A program made the position numbers and the translations under genes. Below the pieces are notes generated by a model. The model was not told the origin of the DNA. It saw only the letters and a program-made list of their open reading frames with translations, and did no database searches. Below, piece by piece: positions 1 through 7,487 of a stretch of 64,000 bases of DNA. Source of the DNA: Segatella copri. GTDB lineage: Bacteria; Bacteroidota; Bacteroidia; Bacteroidales; Bacteroidaceae. The stretch spans positions 27,172 through 91,171 of the forward strand of contig NZ_JAHOEA010000008.1 of NCBI RefSeq assembly GCF_019127135.1. The letters are read 5' to 3'. How positions within the stretch are numbered: position 1 is the first letter of the stretch; every line of letters starts with the position of its first letter.

Positions 1-35
1 TTTGCGAGTAATCCTCTTTCCATAAATTCTTTTTG

Positions 36-43
36 CAAAGATA
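36..43 (-). promoter_or_regulatory. Bacteroidetes -7 box, leftward
   Basis: On the minus strand this reads TATCTTTG, a match to the Bacteroidetes -7 consensus TAnnTTTG. It points left, out of the window, so it probably serves a gene whose start lies before position 1. The rest of 1-192 shows no convincing gene; a 75-codon open frame over 33-260 lacks a ribosome-binding site and runs through the promoter of the next gene. Confidence 0.5.
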
Positions 44-192
44 CGATGAATATTTTGATTTTGCAAGAAAAATGGGGGATAATATAAAAAAGGTGGCGAA
101 TCTTTTTGTTATCTCTGATTTTTGCAGTATCTGGATTGATTCGCATAATCCTTTAAATTTCAGTGTTCTCAGCCATTTTCTTTCAGATTTTC

Positions 193-223
193 TTGCGAGT
201 TCCAATCTTTCTTCGTATCTTTG
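193..223 (+). promoter_or_regulatory. promoter of the patatin-like gene
   Basis: A TTG element at 193-195 is followed after 20 nt by TATCTTTG at 216-223, matching the Bacteroidetes -33/-7 promoter. Predicted transcription starts about 30 nt before the ATG at 257. Confidence 0.6.
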
Positions 224-256
224 CTGTGTCAGTTATTCATTTTTAAAAGGAGCAAT

Positions 257-2494
257 ATGATGGTACATCGAGATAAGATATTATGTTTTTTGGTTTTATT
301 CTGCTGCTTCTTTGCACATACTCCTCTGCAAGCCCAGCAGCCACGCAAAAAGGTGGGGCTCGTTTTGGGTGGAGGTGGTGCCAAGGGTGCGGCTGAAGTA
401 GGTGTTCTCAAGGTGCTGGAAGAGGCTGATATTCCTGTAGATTATATTGCCGGAACCAGTATCGGTGCCATCGTGGGCGGACTCTATGCCATCGGCTACG
501 ATGCTGCGGATATTGATAGCCTCTACCGTAACCAGAACTGGCTTTTCCTTTTGAGCGACCAGGTGAAACGTGAATCGGAGACTTTTCTTTCTAAAGAAGA
601 AAGGGAGAAATATATCGTTCATATTCCTCTTTCCAAAGAGAGGAAGGTTTCGTTGCCTACCGGTTATGTGAAGGGGCAGAATATCTTTAACCTTTTCTCT
701 AAACTTACCGTGGGGTATCATCAGGTGGATGATTTCTCCAACCTACCTATTCCTTACCGTTGCGTGGCGGTAGATCTGGTAGAAGGCAAGGAGGTCGTGT
801 TTTCATCGGGCTCGTTGCCATTGGCGATGCGTGCCAGCATGTCGATACCGGGCGTGTTTGCTCCGGTAGAATGGAAAGGAAAGATGCTGGTGGATGGCGG
901 CGCCTTGAACAATCTGCCGGTTGATGTGGCAAAGGAAATGGGAGCGGATGTGATTATCTGTGTAGATTTGAGTACCGGTTGGAAGAAGAAGGAAGAGCTG
1001 AAATCGGCTTCTTCTGTTGTAGAACAGCTCATAAGTATGATGGGGCAGAACAAATACAGGAAGAATATGGCTGAAGCCGATCTTTATATCAATCCTTCTC
1101 TGAAAGGTTATTCGGCAGCCAGTTTCCAATCTGAAGCCATTGATACGATGATACAGCGGGGAGAACAGGCTGCCCGTCAGAAATGGGATGAGCTGATGGC
1201 TCTGAGAAAGTATATCTATGCTGATGCTTGTGATTCTGTAGCCTCTGATGATACATTACAGGATAAACGCCTCAAACTGCCGAAACATTCTCAGACGGAA
1301 GCTTATCATATAGGAAGCATCCGGATAGAAGGCATCAGCGGAGAGGAGGAAAAGTGGATTAGAAAGAAAATTGCTTTACGGGAGAATTCGGAAGTCAGTC
1401 CTGAGGAGATAGATGGCACACTTGCCATGCTCAGAGGACTGAATATCTTTTCGCGTGTAGAATACAGACAGTCTAACGAGGAACCTTATGACCTGGTATT
1501 TATGCTGGAACCCAACGAATCGAGAAGAATCAGTGTAGGTGCACGTTTTGATACGCAGGATTTGGCGAGCGTCATTGCTCAGATATCCAATAACCAGCAG
1601 TTTTCTACTCGTCATCATTATGCCTTTACAGGACGCATTTCCCGTAATCCATATCTGGAAATGAAATATGCCTATGGCAACCTTTTCGGAGCGAAAATTG
1701 GCATTTCCTATCGTATGGCTCATTATGATTTCGACCTTTATGCGGACAAGCATAAGTTGGATGCCCTAGAGTTTCTTTCGCATTCTTTCGCTGGATTCTA
1801 TACCCGCGATATCGGTAATTTCAGATTGAAATCGGGAGTGCAGTTTGATTATTATCATTATCATTCTGATATGTTCGAACGCGACGGAAGCATCCAGACA
1901 CGTTCGTCAGACCATTTTCTGAACTACTTTGCATCTGTTGTGATGGATACTTACGACCGCCGCTATTTCCCGACCCGTGGCAGCCGCATTCAGGTTCAGG
2001 GCATTCTGCATACGGATGACGGAATACATTATGCCGATGGTAATCCTTTTGGCGAGGCTGCTTTTCAAGGAGAATGTGCCGTACGTCTCAATTCCAGATT
2101 CTATCTGCTTCCTAAACTCAAAAGTCGCTTCTTGTTTGGCAGTTCCGTACCAGCCATTTATCAGAATTATGCAGGTGGAGTAGCTGATGGTTACTATCTG
2201 CCTTGGCAGGTGGCATGGGAGAGTGCGCAGCATGTTCATCTGCTGGAGCGCAATGTGGTGACAGGTCAGCTCGGTTTCCGTTATCGGGTAAAAGGTAAGT
2301 TCTACCTTACTGCCTTGGGAGAGTATGGCAAGGAAGCCCGCAAGTTTTCCCATATTCTCATTGGTGATGATTTGTGGGGAGGAGCCTTGCGGGCATCCTA
2401 TGATTTCGTATTGGGTCCGGTAAGCATTCAGGCTAATTATTCTAGCTTGGGTAAGAATGTTGGATTCTATATCAATGCAGGATTCGTATTCTGA
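257..2494 (+). CDS. patatin-like phospholipase with POTRA and beta-barrel (type Vd autotransporter-like)
   Basis: A 745-residue exported protein with an N-terminal signal peptide (about 1-26, ending in LQAQ). A patatin domain follows with the oxyanion loop GGGGAKG (about 38-44), the nucleophile motif GTSIGA (Ser68) and DGG (Asp213), the Ser-Asp dyad of patatin lipases. A POTRA-like segment (about 340-425) leads into a C-terminal beta-barrel ending in Phe, as outer-membrane proteins do. This order is that of PlpD/FplA-type Vd autotransporters and Bacteroidetes BamA-like patatins. The start at 257 is chosen over an upstream in-frame ATG at 221 because AAAAGGAG lies just before 257 and 221 falls inside the promoter. 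The substrate is unknown; hydrolysis of phospholipid acyl chains is inferred from the family. Confidence 0.88.
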   Translation: MMVHRDKILCFLVLFCCFFAHTPLQAQQPRKKVGLVLGGGGAKGAAEVGVLKVLEEADIPVDYIAGTSIGAIVGGLYAIGYDAADIDSLYRNQNWLFLLSDQVKRESETFLSKEEREKYIVHIPLSKERKVSLPTGYVKGQNIFNLFSKLTVGYHQVDDFSNLPIPYRCVAVDLVEGKEVVFSSGSLPLAMRASMSIPGVFAPVEWKGKMLVDGGALNNLPVDVAKEMGADVIICVDLSTGWKKKEELKSASSVVEQLISMMGQNKYRKNMAEADLYINPSLKGYSAASFQSEAIDTMIQRGEQAARQKWDELMALRKYIYADACDSVASDDTLQDKRLKLPKHSQTEAYHIGSIRIEGISGEEEKWIRKKIALRENSEVSPEEIDGTLAMLRGLNIFSRVEYRQSNEEPYDLVFMLEPNESRRISVGARFDTQDLASVIAQISNNQQFSTRHHYAFTGRISRNPYLEMKYAYGNLFGAKIGISYRMAHYDFDLYADKHKLDALEFLSHSFAGFYTRDIGNFRLKSGVQFDYYHYHSDMFERDGSIQTRSSDHFLNYFASVVMDTYDRRYFPTRGSRIQVQGILHTDDGIHYADGNPFGEAAFQGECAVRLNSRFYLLPKLKSRFLFGSSVPAIYQNYAGGVADGYYLPWQVAWESAQHVHLLERNVVTGQLGFRYRVKGKFYLTALGEYGKEARKFSHILIGDDLWGGALRASYDFVLGPVSIQANYSSLGKNVGFYINAGFVF

Positions 2495-2538
2495 TTTCCT
2501 TAATTGCTGCCCATATAATAAATAAGGTGGGGTTTCTC

Positions 2539-2569
2539 TTTGCCGAACAAGAATAAATCATTACCTTTG
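2539..2569 (+). promoter_or_regulatory. promoter of the S37 peptidase gene
   Basis: TTTG at 2539-2542, a 19-nt spacer and TACCTTTG at 2562-2569 fit the Bacteroidetes promoter. It leaves a leader of about 75 nt before the ATG at 2647. Confidence 0.6.
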
Positions 2570-2646
2570 CAGCTGTTTAGAAAACATATAGAATGTATTT
2601 TGCAATCTTGAATTTTAGAATATAATAAATAAAAAGAGAGAATAAG

Positions 2647-3951
2647 ATGAAACTGAGATTTTTGAAATCGATGCTGCTGCTCTTCATCCTGCCTTTGCAG
2701 ATGCTGGCGGCAGAACTGGGCGTGGCTGGTAAGCAACTGGCTGCATTGCCTGGAGTAAGTAACGTGGAAACGCTGAAAAGTACGCATTTCCCGGAAAAGT
2801 ATGTGTTCTTTATCAAGCAACAGCTCGATGCCAAGGATGCATCCAAGGGCTATTTCGAACAGAGGGTAGTGCTCTGCCATAGAGGATTCGACCGTCCTAC
2901 CGTGCTCGTGACTGAAGGATATAATGCCAACTATGCGTTGCGCGAAGGATATATCGAGGAACTTTCCAAGCTCTTCGATACGAATATCATTACCGTAGAG
3001 TACCGTTATTTCGACAAGTCGATGCCTAGTCCTTGCAACTGGGATTATCTTACCGTTGAGAATTCGCTCTATGATCTGCATCATGTAAACCAGACCCTGC
3101 ATGCGATGTACAAGGGAAAATGGATTGCTACCGGCATCAGCAAGGGTGGACAGACTACGATGTTCTACCGTTCTTACTTCCCTGATGATGTAGATATTTC
3201 TGTGCCATACGTGGCTCCGCTCAACAAGGGTGTGGAGGATGGACGACATGAGAAGTTCCTGCAATATCAGGTATCAACCAAGGAAAACCGACAGAAGGTG
3301 CTCGATTTCCAGTTGCTCCTTTTCAAGCGAAAGGCTGCGTTGCTGCCAATGTTCGAGAAATATTGCAACGATAAGAAATATGTATTCAATGCTCCGCTGG
3401 CAGAGATTTTTGATTACTCTGTATTCGAATACGCCTTTGCTTTCTGGCAGTGGGGAGAAGACATCAACAAGATTCCTGCAAGAGATGCTGATGACAAGAC
3501 GGTGTTTGATTACTGGATTAATATGTGTGAGCCTGACTATTTCACCAATTATAATGCCACAGCCTCGTTTGATGTGCAGGCAGCCCGGGAGTTGGGTTAT
3601 TACGGCTATTATACCAAACCATTCAAGAAATATCTCAGTATCAAGACAGCTAAAGGCTATCTGAAGAAACTGATGGTACCAAAGGGAGCAGAAAACGTGA
3701 AGTTCTCGCCAGCACTCTATAATCATACGGTAGAGTTCCTGACCAAGAATGATCCGAAGATGGTTTATATTTATGGTGATATCGACCCATGGGGAGCTTC
3801 GGGCATTTACGGCTTGCCTTTCACCAAGAACAAGAAGAACCTGCATGTTTATATGTGTCATGGCGGTTCGCACAAAACTCGCATCTTGTCGTTCCCAGAG
3901 CCTACAAGACAGGAAATCATCAGTCTGATAGGTAGTTGGCTGAAGGAATAA
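2647..3951 (+). CDS. PS-10 / S37-family secreted peptidase
   Basis: 434 residues with a signal peptide (MKLRFLKSMLLLFILPLQ, cut near LAA). It has an alpha/beta-hydrolase fold with a nucleophile motif GISKGGQ (Ser near 165), an acidic residue in YGDIDPWG (near 380) and a late His in CHGGSHKT. These are the landmarks of the S37/PS-10 tripeptidyl aminopeptidase family, which is common in Bacteroidales. It probably trims peptides in the periplasm or at the surface. The gene stands alone with its own promoter, and a tRNA gene follows. The exact cleavage specificity cannot be read from sequence. Confidence 0.82.
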   Translation: MKLRFLKSMLLLFILPLQMLAAELGVAGKQLAALPGVSNVETLKSTHFPEKYVFFIKQQLDAKDASKGYFEQRVVLCHRGFDRPTVLVTEGYNANYALREGYIEELSKLFDTNIITVEYRYFDKSMPSPCNWDYLTVENSLYDLHHVNQTLHAMYKGKWIATGISKGGQTTMFYRSYFPDDVDISVPYVAPLNKGVEDGRHEKFLQYQVSTKENRQKVLDFQLLLFKRKAALLPMFEKYCNDKKYVFNAPLAEIFDYSVFEYAFAFWQWGEDINKIPARDADDKTVFDYWINMCEPDYFTNYNATASFDVQAARELGYYGYYTKPFKKYLSIKTAKGYLKKLMVPKGAENVKFSPALYNHTVEFLTKNDPKMVYIYGDIDPWGASGIYGLPFTKNKKNLHVYMCHGGSHKTRILSFPEPTRQEIISLIGSWLKE

Positions 3952-4014
3952 TGCTTCCATGAACCAATCATAATGGATAAAATGAAAGATTTTTTCAAAA
4001 AATATCCATAAAAA

Positions 4015-4046
4015 TTTGGTGGTTTCAGAAAAATGTATTACCTTTG
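4015..4046 (+). promoter_or_regulatory. promoter of tRNA-Lys
   Basis: TTTGG at 4015-4019, a 19-20-nt spacer, and TACCTTTG at 4039-4046. It sits about 33 nt before the mature tRNA 5' end. Confidence 0.6.
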
Positions 4047-4079
4047 CAATCGCTTTTGAAAACAAAGCTTTTTGCAGAG

Positions 4080-4152
4080 GCACCCTTAGCTCAGTTGGTA
4101 GAGCAACTGACTCTTAATCAGTGGGTCTAGGGTTCGAATCCCTAAGGGTGTA
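4080..4152 (+). tRNA. tRNA-Lys (anticodon CTT)
   Basis: A full cloverleaf: acceptor GCACCCT pairs with AGGGTGT (G-U at the first pair), D stem GCTC/GAGC, anticodon stem ACTGA/TCAGT around the loop CTCTTAA (anticodon CTT, lysine), and T stem TAGGG/CCCTA around TTCGAAT. The discriminator is A at 4152. CCA is not encoded, as is usual in Bacteroidetes. A terminator follows at once. Confidence 0.96.
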
Positions 4153-4158
4153 CAAAAA

Positions 4159-4196
4159 ACTCCGGAGAATCAATCTTGGTTCTTCGGAGTTTTTTT
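4159..4196 (+). terminator. terminator of tRNA-Lys
   Basis: A stem formed by ACTCCGGAGAA and TTCTTCGGAGT around a 10-nt loop, followed by a run of seven T. Confidence 0.85.
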
Positions 4197-4290
4197 GTAT
4201 CTATGCCCGGCATGGAGTAACCACGGCTCCATGAACGATGGTAAGATGTCACAAATTTGCCGAATTTGAGAAAAAATAAATAAGATTGTC

Positions 4291-4320
4291 TTGCTTTTTC
4301 TGTTTTTTATCGTATCTTTG
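4291..4320 (+). promoter_or_regulatory. promoter of the MATE gene, almost leaderless
   Basis: TTGC at 4291, a 19-nt gap, then TATCTTTG at 4313-4320. Only six nucleotides separate the -7 box from the ATG at 4327, so the mRNA should have a leader of roughly 0-4 nt and no Shine-Dalgarno site. Confidence 0.65.
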
Positions 4321-4326
4321 CAACTG

Positions 4327-5682
4327 ATGAATAGAACAGACTTGACACAAGGTAGCATCTGGGGGAATATCACGACCTTTCTGTTACCTTATATTCTGGC
4401 TTATTTCCTACAGATTCTCTATGGTTTGGCCGATCTTTTCGTGATAGGTAGATATTGTAATGTGGATAGTACTACGGCAGTATCTAATGGTGCGCAGGTA
4501 ATGTATTTTGTTACTTGCGTAGTCATTGGTCTGGCTATGGGTACCACGGTTAATACGGCTCATGCTATCGGTACAAAGGATCAGCATAGGGCTTCCCGGG
4601 TTATTGGTAATACTGCTACCATGTTCTTTACCTTGAGTATTTTGCTGGCGCTGGTGTTGCTTTGTTGCCGTGATGGTATTGTCCGATTGATGGATACGCC
4701 ACCTGAGGCTGTGGAAGGTACCCGTGATTATCTCATGGTATGCTTTATCGGCATTCCGTTCATCATGGCATATAATGTGATAGCCTCAATTTTTCGTGGG
4801 TTGGGCGATTCGAAGAGTCCGATGTATTTCGTAGCTGTGGCTTGTGTGGTGAACATCCTTCTCGACTTTTTCTTTATCGGATATCTGGGGTGGGGAGCCC
4901 GAGGTGCGGCATTGGGTACTACCTTGTCGCAAATGTTCAGTGTGATGGTAGCCCTCCTTGCTATCAGGCGTCATCGTGAGGTATTTGATGTTCACAGACA
5001 TGATTTCCGTCCGAACCGTCAGACGGTAAAAAGTATTCTGAAGATAGGTTTCCCGATAGCCATGCAGGATGGTTTCATCCAGTTGGGCTTTCTTGCCATT
5101 GCCGTAATTGCCAATGGACGAGGTGTGTATGATGCCGGTGCTGTGGGCATCGTAGAGAAGTTTATCGGTCTGGTTTTTATTCTTCCTTCTGCTATGCTGT
5201 CTACCGTTTCAGCCATCTGTTCCCAAAACTATGGTGCAGGCAATGTAGACCGTGTGCTTAAAACTTTGCGCTGTTCGCTTGTCATCATCTTTGGTTATGG
5301 CATTCTGATGATTGCCGTTTGGGAGATTTTCCCAGAGGTGGCAGTGGGTATCTTTACCGATGATCCTGTTGTAGTAGAAAAAGGAGCCGTTTATCTGCAG
5401 GGATATATTTATGATTGCCTTTTTGCCGGCATTCACTTCTGCTTCTCAGGCTTGTTTACAGCCTGCGGCTATTCCATCATCTCTTTTGTTTATAATTTCC
5501 TGTCGGTCATCCTGGTAAGAATTCCGTTGGCTTATCTTGCCTCAGAGATGTATCCGGATACGCTCTATCCTATGGGTATCACGACGTGGTTCGGTTCGCT
5601 GTTCTCTGTTATCATCTGTGTGGTTGTATACCGCTGGATGGTCAAGCATCATAAGTTCAGTCATTCCATCGTTGCTTCCTGA
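4327..5682 (+). CDS. MATE-family multidrug/Na+ antiporter
   Basis: 451 residues, within the usual MATE length of about 440-460, with around 12 hydrophobic helices in two similar halves. The N-terminal part (ILAYFLQILYGLADLFVIGRY) has the typical MATE helix-1 look (exchange of Na+ or H+ for organic cations at the inner membrane). The start at 4327 is preferred to an in-frame ATG at 4291 because 4291 overlaps the promoter. The gene stands alone. The substrate is unknown. Confidence 0.9.
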   Translation: MNRTDLTQGSIWGNITTFLLPYILAYFLQILYGLADLFVIGRYCNVDSTTAVSNGAQVMYFVTCVVIGLAMGTTVNTAHAIGTKDQHRASRVIGNTATMFFTLSILLALVLLCCRDGIVRLMDTPPEAVEGTRDYLMVCFIGIPFIMAYNVIASIFRGLGDSKSPMYFVAVACVVNILLDFFFIGYLGWGARGAALGTTLSQMFSVMVALLAIRRHREVFDVHRHDFRPNRQTVKSILKIGFPIAMQDGFIQLGFLAIAVIANGRGVYDAGAVGIVEKFIGLVFILPSAMLSTVSAICSQNYGAGNVDRVLKTLRCSLVIIFGYGILMIAVWEIFPEVAVGIFTDDPVVVEKGAVYLQGYIYDCLFAGIHFCFSGLFTACGYSIISFVYNFLSVILVRIPLAYLASEMYPDTLYPMGITTWFGSLFSVIICVVVYRWMVKHHKFSHSIVAS

Positions 5683-5693
5683 TACAGGCAGGA

Positions 5694-5840
5694 TTATTCT
5701 TTTAACAGCTGTTTTCTGAATGCACTAGGAGACATTCCCGTCTTTTGTCTGAAGAGGCGGGCGAAATGGTTGGGATAGCTGAAGCCCACTTCTTTGCAGG
5801 TGCCGTAGCTGCGGCTCTTTATGTTGCCGGTGATGGCCCA
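5694..5840 (-). pseudogene. remnant of an AraC-family regulator (C-terminal HTH)
   Basis: On the minus strand one frame, ending at a TAA (5694-5696), reads the C-terminal end of an AraC/XylS DNA-binding domain: CKEVGFSYPNHFARLF then RQKTGMSPSAFRKQLLKE. This matches the family pattern 'vGF.dpnyFsr.FKk..G.tPs.yR'. Only about 45-48 codons can be followed. The rest of the helix-turn-helix and the whole sensor domain are missing, so this is a decayed gene. It converges on the MATE gene. Confidence 0.72.
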
Positions 5841-5880
5841 TGAAACAGGATAAAACATGTATCAGAAGCAATAATTTCGC

Positions 5881-5995
5881 CAACTGCCACAACGAATTTG
5901 GGTCAACTGCCACAGCGGAATTGGGTCAACTGCCACAACGAAAATGCGCCAACTGCCACAACAAAAATGCGCCAACTGCCACAATAGAATAGAAA
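5881..5995. repeat. five-copy 23-bp tandem repeat
   Basis: CAACTGCCACA begins at 5881, 5904, 5927, 5950 and 5973, an exact period of 23 bp with no spacers. The first 11 bases are invariant in all five copies; the second half drifts (AATTTGGGT, AATTGGGT, AAAATGCGC). A partial unit end is visible just before 5881. The period is not a multiple of three and no ribosome-binding site is present, so it is probably non-coding. Confidence 0.9.
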
Positions 5996-6023
5996 AGCAA
6001 CAAAGTTTAACCATTTTATTTAC

Positions 6024-6052
6024 TTGATATTCAATAAAATATATTATTTTTG
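6024..6052 (+). promoter_or_regulatory. promoter of the deleted ATPase gene
   Basis: TTG at 6024-6026, an 18-nt gap, then TATTTTTG at 6045-6052, 25 nt before the ATG at 6078. The promoter seems intact although the gene behind it is broken. Confidence 0.5.
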
Positions 6053-6077
6053 CATCAGAAATTAAAAATGAGATTTT

Positions 6078-6231
6078 ATGAAAGAATATAAAGCAAGAAT
6101 TAAGTAAAATCGATACCGATAAGATGAAGTCCCCATCTTTCAAAATGGTGCTGACTGGTGTCGGTAAATATGCCTACCAGCGTCCGCAGGACGGCGTATA
6201 TGTTGTGCCGGTAGGGTGCTTGAGAGATTAG
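6078..6231 (+). pseudogene. internally deleted ATPase gene (AAA_14/DUF4143-like)
   Basis: An ATG at 6078 opens MKEYKARIK then a stop. This resembles the start of Bacteroidales AAA_14/DUF4143 ATP-binding proteins (MK.YK.RI..). In another frame from 6124 a 35-codon segment reads MKSPSFKMVLTGVGKYAYQR and ends in DGVYVVPVGCLRD, which looks like a conserved protein C-terminus, with a stop at 6229-6231. The simplest reading is a gene of about 1.2 kb that lost its middle and kept both ends and its promoter. The family name rests on memory of the two ends and is uncertain; that the segment is a remnant is better supported. Confidence 0.5.
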
Positions 6232-6362
6232 AAATTTATTTTTTGTTTCTTTTCTCATTAATGCCACGTTATGATGTTGACTATAGATGATAGTCATTAG
6301 ATAAGGATAAAAGTAACCACTCAGCCATATTTAAAAAGATGACAGAGTGGTTACGTTTGTTT

Positions 6363-7487
6363 TTATTTGCTTCCCTTACTGCGATTGCATTGTCGGCAAA
6401 GCATTTGGCAATTTTTGATGTCGGTTCTTCCACCTTCTCGCCAAGGCTTGATGTGGTCGCCCTCCATTAATTCAAAGTCAAACTCTTTGCCACAGATGGC
6501 ACATTTATGGTTCTGTTTTTCCCATATTGCCTTCTTTACCTTATCCTTGAAAGTTCGAAGATCCAGATAACGTTCATCGCCAGTTAACACGTAAGGAATA
6601 ATTCCATTCGGCTTCTGAATCTCATCATCACCGATAAGATCAGTAATTCTTGCCTCCATTGCCTTGATATCCAATGGCTGTTCATGATACTTGTCATAAA
6701 ACAAAGCCCAATCCACTCCCTTCATGATGATTTTAAATTTCTTCATATTGAAAGTAGATATAGCCCAATTCAGTACGTTTTGAAAATAAGTCCAAAGAGG
6801 AATGGCATTCTTGTCATGTTGATGAACAGCCATATAACCAACGGCACTTTGTGGCTTTCCATTGCGAGTTTCATGATCAGCCATCCACTCTAAAGCCTTT
6901 TTGAAAAAGTCTTGGCGAATAGGTGAACCATTTACCAAATCCTTACCTAGCTTATAAGCTCCGCATTTGCTTTTGGAGAAATGATGTTTTGCATCACTAA
7001 CGAAAGGACCTGCATAAACTGCATTGCGGATTTCCTGCTCATTCAATGGTTTGCCGGCTATATTGATGGTCTTGAACCATTCCAGCTTTTCTGACTCCTT
7101 GCCTTCGCAAACATATACAGTCAGCTTATAGTCGAGAATTTTCTTCTGAATATCAGCTGTTTGATTAAAGAAATTCTTAAAATCTAAAGCAAACAATCCA
7201 GCTACGTATTCACAAAGTGAAAGTGTGCGTTGCTGTCCGTCCATTACCTCATAAGGACATTCTGCATCATCACTTCTCTTCACCCAATACATCACATTGA
7301 GCGGATATTCATTAAGCACGGTGTTGATGACGGCACGTTGTTCGGCTTCGTTGTAGATGAACTCTCGCTGATAAGGTGGACGGATATCCAAAAGACCATC
7401 ATAGCCACGTACTCCTTGTTCTTCATTGTTGATGTAACCTTTGGTTATCTCGCCAACGGTTACTTCCAGTTGTTTAATTGTCATCAT
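6363..7487 (-). CDS. DUF262 protein with C-terminal HNH nuclease domain
   Basis: 374 residues. The N-terminal DUF262 (ParB/sulfiredoxin-like) domain contains the landmark DGQQRTLSL (about 83-91), which in GmrS-type proteins binds and hydrolyses NTP. The C-terminus (about 329-374) is an HNH nuclease with CAIC, GDHIKPW and CRQCNRSKG, a zinc-stabilised beta-beta-alpha-metal site. The start ATG at 7487 overlaps the stop of the upstream methyltransferase as ATGA, so the two are translationally coupled. DUF262 plus HNH is typical of restriction or anti-phage nucleases (GmrSD, BrxU and type II partners). Here it is probably the nuclease that the methyltransferase protects against. The recognition site is unknown. 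Confidence 0.85.
   Translation of the reverse strand: MMTIKQLEVTVGEITKGYINNEEQGVRGYDGLLDIRPPYQREFIYNEAEQRAVINTVLNEYPLNVMYWVKRSDDAECPYEVMDGQQRTLSLCEYVAGLFALDFKNFFNQTADIQKKILDYKLTVYVCEGKESEKLEWFKTINIAGKPLNEQEIRNAVYAGPFVSDAKHHFSKSKCGAYKLGKDLVNGSPIRQDFFKKALEWMADHETRNGKPQSAVGYMAVHQHDKNAIPLWTYFQNVLNWAISTFNMKKFKIIMKGVDWALFYDKYHEQPLDIKAMEARITDLIGDDEIQKPNGIIPYVLTGDERYLDLRTFKDKVKKAIWEKQNHKCAICGKEFDFELMEGDHIKPWREGGRTDIKNCQMLCRQCNRSKGSK

Noticed and set aside
33..260. 75-codon open frame at the left end
   Set aside because: No ribosome-binding site, and it runs through the promoter and start of the patatin gene; no protein-like pattern.
3274..4083. 269-codon minus-strand open frame
   Set aside because: Mostly antisense to the S37 peptidase gene and reaching the tRNA-Lys region; no start signal.
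5881..5995. CRISPR array or coding repeat
   Set aside because: No spacers, a period of 23 bp that is not a multiple of three, and no start signal.
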